Part shown: one piece after another, positions 58,271-64,000 of the stretch
Layout: each line of letters opens with the position of its first letter
Position numbering within the stretch: the first letter of the stretch is position 1
Assembly (NCBI RefSeq): GCF_036346295.1
Contig: NZ_CP107819.1
Location: 1,922,001-1,986,000 of the forward strand
Direction: 5' to 3'
DNA from: Streptomyces sp. NBC_00536
Lineage (GTDB): Bacteria; Actinomycetota; Actinomycetes; Streptomycetales; Streptomycetaceae
DNA: 64,000 nt
Translations under genes and position numbers: made by a program
Notes under the pieces: model-generated
Database searches by the model: none
What the model was told of the DNA's origin: nothing
The model's input: the letters and a program-made list of their open reading frames with translations, nothing else

Positions 58271-59227
58271 TTACTGGATCCGGCCGCGGCCCCGGCTGCG
58301 GGTCACGACGAGGGCGACGACGCCGCTCCCCAGCAGGAGCAGCGCGCCGCCCGCCACGTACGGGGTGACCGAACCGGCCCCGGTCTCGGCCAGGTTGGCC
58401 TCCGTCCCGGCGGACTGGGGCTTGACGTCCGCGACGGCGGGCTTCGCGGGGGCCTGCGCCGAGGGCGCGGTGGACGGGGCGAGGGAGGGCGCGATGCCGC
58501 CCGCCCGTTCGCAGTGCGCCTCGGCCAGGACCACCTCGCCCGTCACCTGGGCGACGTTCAGGTTGCCGGGGTTCACCGACACCTTGAGCCGCAGGGCGGC
58601 GGCCGCGGCGGTGGTGGAGGTGGTCTGCGTACCGGACAGCTCCAGGCTGACCTCGCCGACGCCCGGGACCGCGACCCGGGTCGGGCCGCCCGCGGACAGG
58701 GTGATCTTCTTGCCGAGCGCGGTCACCGTGCCGAGCACGTTGGACATGGCCACCGGCTTCCTGCCCGGCTCGCACACGGCCTTCGAGGTGACCTTCTCCA
58801 CCTCGATCAGGGAGAGCGCGGGCAGTCCGGGGACGTGGACCCTGGCGTGAGCGAGGTTCGCCTCGGCCCGCGCCCCGGTCTTGTCCGCGGTCGCCTTCGA
58901 GGTGGCGACGTCGGCGCGCAGGACGCTCACCGGGTTCCCCTGGTCGACCCCGTCGAGGGTGACGGTCAGGGCGGTCTTCGCCGCGTCGGCGGGAGCGCTG
59001 ACCTCGTTGAGGGTGGCGGTCAGCGGTACGTCGACGGTCTTGTTGAGCAGGCCCACGTCGAGCCCGGCGCGCAGGACGACGGCGCCGGCCGTGCCCACGG
59101 CGCCCGTGCTGCCCGTGCTCCCGGCTCCGGAGCCGCCCGTGGCGTGGGCGGCGGGTGCGGTGAGCAGGGCGACCGCGCCCGCGGCGAGCAGGGCGGCCGC
59201 GGGCATGCGGAAGGTGTTGCTGTTCAA
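58271..59227 (-). CDS. SCO1860 family LAETG-anchored surface protein
   Basis: A 318-residue secreted protein with an N-terminal signal peptide (PAAALLAAGAVALLTAPAAHA), a repetitive beta-rich body with two Cys (KAVCEPGRK, EAHCERAGG), a Pro/Ala-rich wall-spanning region (about 245-270) and a C-terminal sorting signal LAETG (279-283), hydrophobic YVAGGALLLLGSGVVALVVT and basic TRSRGRGR. LAETG is the typical class E sortase signal of Streptomyces. The start is TTG 59225-59227 as in my recollection of the family; ATG 59204-59206 is possible. Function unknown. Confidence 0.88.
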   Translation of the reverse strand: MNSNTFRMPAAALLAAGAVALLTAPAAHATGGSGAGSTGSTGAVGTAGAVVLRAGLDVGLLNKTVDVPLTATLNEVSAPADAAKTALTVTLDGVDQGNPVSVLRADVATSKATADKTGARAEANLAHARVHVPGLPALSLIEVEKVTSKAVCEPGRKPVAMSNVLGTVTALGKKITLSAGGPTRVAVPGVGEVSLELSGTQTTSTTAAAAALRLKVSVNPGNLNVAQVTGEVVLAEAHCERAGGIAPSLAPSTAPSAQAPAKPAVADVKPQSAGTEANLAETGAGSVTPYVAGGALLLLGSGVVALVVTRSRGRGRIQ

Positions 59228-59480
59228 GGTGGTGGAACCCCCAGGGAGGTGGGAGCCGTCGCGCCGCCAATGGGGGACATCGCGCGCCGACGGCCTGGAC
59301 CCCGGAAGTTTTACGCACTGAGAGTGAATGGGTGACGACCTGGCGTGAGTTCACCCCAAAGGGTGGTTTCCACGCACATATTCGAATCAGTGGGCACAGG
59401 AGTGTGCCGAAACCCCGCGAGCACACACGGGACCACGGGTTTCAGCCACACTCAACGACCAGGCGCGGGGCAACGTCACA

Positions 59481-59520
59481 CCCCGTCAACACGCCCCGTC
59501 AACACGCCCCGTCAACCACG
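59481..59520. repeat. Tandem repeat of a 13-bp unit
   Basis: CCCCGTCAACACG occurs twice in succession, followed by the related CCCCGTCAACCACG, ending 5 bp before the amidohydrolase stop. The rest of the 59228-59525 gap is the promoter region of the LAETG gene with no gene. Confidence 0.7.
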
Positions 59521-59525
59521 CGCGC

Positions 59526-60644
59526 TCAGCCGCGGATCCGGCCCGCCAGCACCACCCGGCGCGGGTCCGCCAGCACGGACACGTCCGCCCGCGGGTCCTC
59601 CCCGTAGACCACCAGGTCCGCCGGAGCGCCCTCCTCCAGTCCGGGCCGGCCCAGCCACGCGCGGGCTCCCCACGCCGTCGCCGACAGCGCGGCCGAGGCC
59701 GGGATCCCGGCCTTCACCAGCTCGGCGACCTCCGCGGCGACCAGTCCGTGGGGCAGCGAACCGCCCGCGTCCGTACCGACGTAGACCGGGACGCCCGCGT
59801 CGTACGCCGAGCGCACCGTGTCGTAGCGCCGCTCGTGCAGCCGCCGCAAGTGGGCCGACCAGCGGGGGAACTTGGCCTCGCCGCCCGTCGCCAGCTTCGG
59901 GAACGTCGCGATGTTCACCAGCGTCGGCACGATCGCGACCCCGCGCTCGGCGAAGAGCGGAATGGTGTCCTCGGTCAGGCCGGTGGCGTGCTCGACGCAG
60001 TCGATGCCCGCCTCGACCAGGTCGCGCAGCGAGTCCTCGGCGAAGCAGTGGGCGGTGACCCGGGCGCCGAGCCGGTGCGCCTCGGCGATCGCCGCCTCGA
60101 CCTCGGCGCGCGGCCAGCAAGCCGTCAGATCGCCCACCTCGCGGTCGATCCAGTCGCCGACCAGCTTCACCCAGCCGTCGCCGCGCCGGGCCTCGCGGCC
60201 GACGTACTCGACCAGGTCTGCGGGCTCGATCTCATGGGCGTAGTTGCGGATGTAGCGCCGGGTGCGGGCGATGTGACGGCCGGCCCGGATCACCTTCGGG
60301 AGGTCCTCGCGCGCGTCGATCCACCGGGTGTCGGAGGGCGAACCGGCGTCCCGGATCAGCAGGGTGCCCGCCTCCCGGTCCGTCAGCGCCTGCTTCTCGC
60401 TGGTCGCGTCGTCGACCGGACCGTGGGCGTCCAGTCCCACGTGACAGTGCGCGTCGACCAGGCCCGGCAGCACCCAGCCGCTCACGGTGGTCACCTCGTG
60501 TCCCCCGGCCCCGGCGCCCGGCCCCGTACCCGGCGCGCCGCGCGGGGGCTCGTACGAGATCCGGCCACCGATGACCCACAACTCGTCGCGGACCTCGTCC
60601 GGACCGACGAGAATCCGCCCCTTCACGTGCAGCACTTCGCTCAT
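59526..60644 (-). CDS. Amidohydrolase family protein, imidazolonepropionase-like
   Basis: A 372-residue metal-dependent hydrolase. The HxH metal site is GLVDAHCHVGLDAHG, further ligands are in VTAHCFAEDSL and VEHATGLTEDTI, and the catalytic Asp is in YVGTDAGGSLPHGL. The N-terminal and C-terminal ends (KGRILVGPDEVRDELWVIGG; LVVYGEDPRADVSVLADPRR) form the beta-sandwich typical of imidazolonepropionase and related cyclic amidohydrolases. The substrate is unknown. ATG 60642-60644. It is divergent from the aminotransferase gene with a 64-bp gap. Confidence 0.86.
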   Translation of the reverse strand: MSEVLHVKGRILVGPDEVRDELWVIGGRISYEPPRGAPGTGPGAGAGGHEVTTVSGWVLPGLVDAHCHVGLDAHGPVDDATSEKQALTDREAGTLLIRDAGSPSDTRWIDAREDLPKVIRAGRHIARTRRYIRNYAHEIEPADLVEYVGREARRGDGWVKLVGDWIDREVGDLTACWPRAEVEAAIAEAHRLGARVTAHCFAEDSLRDLVEAGIDCVEHATGLTEDTIPLFAERGVAIVPTLVNIATFPKLATGGEAKFPRWSAHLRRLHERRYDTVRSAYDAGVPVYVGTDAGGSLPHGLVAAEVAELVKAGIPASAALSATAWGARAWLGRPGLEEGAPADLVVYGEDPRADVSVLADPRRVVLAGRIRG

Positions 60645-60708
60645 GGCCGCACTGTAGCCACCCGCTCGGTACGCTCTGCCCGTAACCTCGAACGAAGAGA
60701 GCACCACC

Positions 60709-61803
60709 GTGACCAGCACCGTGCCCCACCCCCTCCTTGACCTGCCGCCGCTGACCGCGGAGCGCTTCGCGTCGATCGAACGGGGGGTCGCGGAACTCCT
60801 CTCCACCCGCCAGGACGTGGTGATCACCCAGGGCGAGGCGCTGCTCCCGCTGGAGGGCTGCATCCGCTCGGGCGCGCGGCCCGGTTCGACGGCGCTGAAC
60901 ATCGTGACGGGGCCGTACGGGACCACCTTCGGCAACTGGCTGCGGGACTGCGGCGCGACGGTGGTGGACCTGACCGTGCCCTTCGACACCGCCGTGAGCG
61001 CGGCGCAGGTCGCGCGCGCCCTCGCCGCGCACCCGGAGATCGACTTCGTCTCGCTGGTGCACGCGGAGGCGGCGACCGGGAACACGAACCCGGTCGCGGA
61101 GATCGGTGAGGTCGTGCGGGCGCACGGCGCGCTCTTCATGCTCGACGCGGTGGCCTCCGTGGGCGCGGAACCGCTGCTGCCGGACGCGTGGGGCGTGGAC
61201 CTGTGCGTGATCGGCGCGCAGAAGGCGATGGGCGGACCGGCCGGGGTGTCGGCCGTGTCGGTCTCGGAGCGCGCGTGGGACCGCTTCGCGGGCAACCCTT
61301 CGGCGCCGCGCCGCTCGTACCTCTCCCTCCTGGACTGGAAGGAGCGCTGGATCGACGGCGGGCGCACGACGCTGCTGCACGCCCCCGCCCAGCTGGAGAT
61401 GCTCGCGCTGGAGGCCTGCCTGGCCCGGATCGCCGAGGAGGGCCCGGCGGCCCTGATGGCCCGCCACGCGGCGGCCGCGGCGGCGACCCGGGCGGGCGCG
61501 GCGGCGCTGGGCGTGGCGCCGTACGTCATCGACGCGGCGGACGCGGCGCCGGTGGCCACCACCCTGCGGGTGGCCGAGGCCTCGCTGGTGGTCGCGAAGG
61601 CCCTCGGCGCCGACCCCTCGGCGCCGCTGGCCGCGGGCGGCGGCGCGCTGGCCCAGGAGATGATCCGGGTCAACCACTTCGGCCCGGCGGCCGCGCTCCC
61701 CGTGGTGCACGCCTCGCTGACGGCCCTGGCCACGGCCCTGTCCGTCCCGTCGGCCCCCGCCCTGGACGCGGCCACCGCGGCCTGGGAGACCGCTTCCGTC
61801 TAG
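60709..61803 (+). CDS. Class V aminotransferase-like PLP enzyme
   Basis: A 364-residue fold type I PLP enzyme resembling alanine-glyoxylate transaminases. Substrate-lining EALLPLEGCIRSGARPGSTA, the SHG-like VHAEAATGNTNP with the PLP-contact, and the lysine in VIGAQKAMGGPAGVSAVSVS. The AQKAMGGP stretch is the PLP-lysine region (equivalent to SQK). GTG at 60709, after AAGAGAG. Probably produces glycine, serine or alanine from glyoxylate or hydroxypyruvate; specific activity uncertain. Convergent with the next gene (12 bp apart). Confidence 0.86.
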   Translation: MTSTVPHPLLDLPPLTAERFASIERGVAELLSTRQDVVITQGEALLPLEGCIRSGARPGSTALNIVTGPYGTTFGNWLRDCGATVVDLTVPFDTAVSAAQVARALAAHPEIDFVSLVHAEAATGNTNPVAEIGEVVRAHGALFMLDAVASVGAEPLLPDAWGVDLCVIGAQKAMGGPAGVSAVSVSERAWDRFAGNPSAPRRSYLSLLDWKERWIDGGRTTLLHAPAQLEMLALEACLARIAEEGPAALMARHAAAAAATRAGAAALGVAPYVIDAADAAPVATTLRVAEASLVVAKALGADPSAPLAAGGGALAQEMIRVNHFGPAAALPVVHASLTALATALSVPSAPALDAATAAWETASV

Positions 61804-61814
61804 ACGTCCGACGT

Positions 61815-62915
61815 CTAGGACAGCGCGTCGAGCGCCCGGTCCACCTCCGCCTCCGTGTTGTACAGGTGGAAGGAGGCGCGCAGGGCGCCCGCGCGGGCCG
61901 CCGTCGGGATGCCCGCCGCCAGCAGGGCCGGCTGGCGGTCGGCCAGGCCCGGGACCGCGACGATCGGGGCGCGGCCCGGGACGGGCTCGTGGCCGAGGGT
62001 CGCGAGCCCGGCCCGGAACCGGTCGGCCAGCGCCGTGTCGTGGGCGTGCACCGCCGCGATGCCGACCCGCTCCAGCAGGGCCAGCGACGGCTCGGCCGCG
62101 TGGTAGGCGAGGAAGGCCGGGGATTCGTCGAACCGGCGCGCGTCACGGGCCGGTTCGGCCATCGGCCCGTAGAAGGGGTCCCGCCCCGGTCCGGCCGCCA
62201 TCCACCCGGCGTGCAGCGGTACCAGGCCCTCCTGCGCCTCCTCGGAGACGGTCAGGTACGAGACCCCGCGCGAGGCCAGCAGCCACTTGAAACCGGCGGT
62301 CACGGTGTAGTCGTAGGGCGCCGCGTCGAACGGCAGCCAGCCGACCGCCTGCGTCGCGTCCACCAGCATCCGCGCCCCGTACCCGGCGCTCGCCTCGCGG
62401 ATCGCCGCGAGGTCGGCCACCCGCCCGTCCGCGGACTGTACGGCGCTCAGCGCGACCAGGGCCGTCCGCTCACGGACGGCTCCGGCGACCGACTCCAGGG
62501 GGACGAACCGCGTCTTGAGGTCGCCCCACGCCACGAAGGGATTCATGACGGAGGCGAAGTCGCCCTCGACGCACAGGACTTCGGACCCGGCGGGCAGCGC
62601 GGCGGCGATCAGCCCGACATGGGTGGCCACCGCCGAACCGATGGCCACCCGCGACGGCGCGACCCCGGCCAGGCGCGCGAAGCCCTCGCGCACCCGGCCG
62701 ACGACCGCGAGGTCCCCGAACCCCTCGGGAAGCCCCGCCCCGGCCGCGTCGGCCATGGCGTGCACGGCCGCCACCGCCGCCCGCGGGAGGACGCCGCAGG
62801 TGGCGGTGTTCAGGTAGGCGGTGGTGTGCCCGAATTCGGCCCGGACCGCCTCGGCCAGGTTCACGTCGTCGGAGTGCACATCGGCAGCGGTCGCTTCGGC
62901 ATCGCGATGATCCAT
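61815..62915 (-). CDS. Class V-fold PLP-dependent aminotransferase
   Basis: A 366-residue PLP enzyme of the selenocysteine lyase/cysteine desulfurase-like group. Segments: YLNTATCGVLPRAAVAAVH, the PLP-binding IGSAVATHVGLIAAALPAGS, VDATQAVGWLPFDAAPYDYT, and the Lys in TVTAGFKWLLASRGVSYLTV. It lacks the mobile Cys loop expected in desulfurases, so an aminotransferase or lyase role is more likely (resembling EgtE-like or ergothioneine/isopenicillin epimerase-like members). ATG 62913-62915. Confidence 0.82.
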   Translation of the reverse strand: MDHRDAEATAADVHSDDVNLAEAVRAEFGHTTAYLNTATCGVLPRAAVAAVHAMADAAGAGLPEGFGDLAVVGRVREGFARLAGVAPSRVAIGSAVATHVGLIAAALPAGSEVLCVEGDFASVMNPFVAWGDLKTRFVPLESVAGAVRERTALVALSAVQSADGRVADLAAIREASAGYGARMLVDATQAVGWLPFDAAPYDYTVTAGFKWLLASRGVSYLTVSEEAQEGLVPLHAGWMAAGPGRDPFYGPMAEPARDARRFDESPAFLAYHAAEPSLALLERVGIAAVHAHDTALADRFRAGLATLGHEPVPGRAPIVAVPGLADRQPALLAAGIPTAARAGALRASFHLYNTEAEVDRALDALS

Positions 62916-62991
62916 GGATCCCACTCTGCTGCAGCAACAGCCCACCGTCCATGGCCGGTTCGCCCGGACGGGCGGCCCGGCGGAGGGGTAA

Positions 62992-63702
62992 TCAGGCCTG
63001 GCCGGGCACGGCGCACGCGCCGTCCGGTTCGCAGACTTCCGCGTCGGGCGAGGTCGGGACGCTCTCGCGGCCGGCCCACGCCTGCTCCAGCGCCTGGGTG
63101 AACACCTCGGCCGGCTGCCCGCCGGAGACCCCGAAGCGGCGGTCCAGGACGAAGAACGGCACCGCGTTCGCGCCCAGTTCGGCCGCCTCGCGCTCATCCG
63201 CGCGCACCGCGTCGGCGTAGGCGGTGGCATCGGCGAGCACCGCGGCCGCCTCCGCTTCGTCCAGACCGGCCTCGACGGCGAGGACGAGGAGGGTCGCGGA
63301 GTCGAAGACGGACCGCTCCTCGGCGAAGTTCGCCCGGTAGGCGAGGTCCAGCAGCTCCTCCTGGCGGCCACGGGCGGCGGCCAGGTGCAGGAGGCGGTGG
63401 ATGTCGAAGGTGTTGCCGTGGTCACGGCCCTCGGTGCGGTACGTCAGCCCCTCGGCGCGGGCGCTCGCCGCGACGTGCTCCTCCATGCCGCGCGCCTCCT
63501 CGACGGTGCGGCCGTACTTCTTGGCCAGCATCTCCACGACCGGCGCGACACTGCCCTTGGGGCTGTTCGGGTCGAGTTCGAAGGAGCGGAAGACCACCTC
63601 GACCTCGTCGCGGTGCGCGAAGGCGGCCAGCCCCTTCTCGAAACGGGCCTTGCCTATGTAGCACCAGGGGCAGGCGATGTCGCTCCAGATCTCGACGCGC
63701 AT
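62992..63702 (-). CDS. DsbA family oxidoreductase, FrnE-like
   Basis: A 236-residue thioredoxin-fold protein without signal peptide. The active site is CPWC (11-14) in MRVEIWSDIACPWCYIGKAR, and the helical insert contains HGNTFDIHRLLHLAAARGR with the FrnE-type signature. C-terminal GANAVPFFVLDRRFGVSGGQ provides the cis-Pro. Two extra Cys at the end (EVCEPDGACAV) could form a second redox pair. Cytosolic isomerase or adduct-forming role. ATG 63700-63702. Confidence 0.9.
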   Translation of the reverse strand: MRVEIWSDIACPWCYIGKARFEKGLAAFAHRDEVEVVFRSFELDPNSPKGSVAPVVEMLAKKYGRTVEEARGMEEHVAASARAEGLTYRTEGRDHGNTFDIHRLLHLAAARGRQEELLDLAYRANFAEERSVFDSATLLVLAVEAGLDEAEAAAVLADATAYADAVRADEREAAELGANAVPFFVLDRRFGVSGGQPAEVFTQALEQAWAGRESVPTSPDAEVCEPDGACAVPGQA

Positions 63703-63812
63703 GATCCTTCTTCTCTCCGGGTCCGGGGTGGGCTCTCGGGGCGCGGAGGGGTCCCCTCCGCCGTCCCAGCGAGCACAACACCCACCCCCCGGCCCTCATT
63801 CCCCCGCGGCCC

Positions 63813-64000
63813 TCATTCCCCGACCGTCAGCCAGAGCGTGTGGTGGGAGCCCGCGTGCGGGGCGTCCGGGTCGGAGCGCCAGCCGTGGGCGGCGTAGAAG
63901 GCCTGGGCGCGCAGGTTGTGCTCGTAGACCTCCAGCCGGACCCGGGGCACGCCCGCCCGGCGCCAGCGGTCGAGGCAGGCGGCGTGCAGGGCGGCGCCGG
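63813..64000 (-). CDS. GNAT family acetyltransferase, C-terminal part (truncated by window edge)
   Basis: Only the last 62 or so residues are present before the right edge. The reading frame gives GAALHAACLDRWRRAG, then VRLEVYEHNLRAQAFYAAHG, the characteristic final strand-helix of GNAT enzymes (N-x-R-A-x-x-F-Y-x-x-x-G), and ends GSHHTLWLTVGE before TGA at 63813-63815. The acyl-CoA pyrophosphate loop lies outside the window. Substrate unknown. Confidence 0.82.
   Translation of the reverse strand, partial: GAALHAACLDRWRRAGVPRVRLEVYEHNLRAQAFYAAHGWRSDPDAPHAGSHHTLWLTVGE

Overview
The window is chromosomal DNA from a high-GC actinobacterium, almost certainly a Streptomyces. The evidence is the extreme GC bias in third codon positions, frequent GTG and TTG starts, many ATGA/GTGA-type gene overlaps, and several families typical of the genus: a 38-residue SGM_5486-type protein beside a CynX/NimT transporter, an LAETG-anchored SCO1860-type surface protein, DUF3099, and an Asp23/Gls24 cluster. 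Gene order recalls the conserved core of the Streptomyces chromosome. No tRNA, rRNA, CRISPR array, transposase or prophage was seen. A few start positions are choices between alternatives and are flagged.

Layout. 1-11.6 kb: 5' part of a GAF-domain sensor gene, a secreted SLT lytic transglycosylase, a two-FHA ABC transporter (Rv1747-like), serB, a SixA-type phosphatase, a CynX/NimT MFS transporter with its divergent GntR regulator, a secreted unknown, and a fabG-fabI pair. 11.8-20.6 kb: tldD-tldE, tyrS, small stress and unknown proteins, moaA, and a DUF485-acetate-type symporter pair. 20.9-25.2 kb: a secreted subtilase behind an unusual terminator-like leader hairpin, a zinc alcohol dehydrogenase, and a translationally coupled sterol-desaturase-family hydroxylase plus lysoplasmalogenase that may form an ether-lipid cleavage pair. 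25.3-28.4 kb: a stand-alone NACHT-LRR NTPase resembling bacterial NLR-like proteins. 28.4-33.5 kb: a four-gene operon (acetoacetate-decarboxylase-like, SDR, two paralogous amidohydrolases) controlled by a divergent TetR with a clear TGTAAC-ACA-GTTACA operator. 33.5-38.7 kb: a DEDDh exonuclease, a zinc protein, SURF1, an SDR lacking its catalytic Tyr, and a compact five-gene Asp23/AmaP envelope-stress operon. 38.8-47 kb: tandem palindromic repeats, an enoyl-CoA hydratase, a small HTH protein, an ABC-F protein, a zinc metallopeptidase, a VOC protein, a 160-bp MITE-like element, an unknown and an alpha/beta hydrolase. 47.1-58.2 kb: PHO-box-controlled phosphate transporter, then a cobalamin riboswitch and cobD-cobQ-chelatase-cobO-cobB, a ZIP transporter on the other strand, and a CbiG_C-CobC fusion. 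58.2-64 kb: LAETG surface protein, an imidazolonepropionase-like amidohydrolase, two class-V PLP enzymes, a DsbA/FrnE-like oxidoreductase and the 3' part of a GNAT acetyltransferase gene.

How parts work together. The cobalamin genes form a B12-repressible unit for late corrin assembly: amidation, aminopropanol attachment, cobalt chelation and adenosylation. The large chelatase subunit CobN is not beside its AAA/VWA partner; a palindromic repeat occupies the gap. The envelope theme recurs in the transglycosylase, FHA-ABC exporter, Asp23 operon, subtilase and sortase substrate. The most interesting candidates are the NACHT-LRR protein, the hydroxylase-lysoplasmalogenase pair, the TetR-controlled amidohydrolase operon, the subtilase leader hairpin, and the repeat families.
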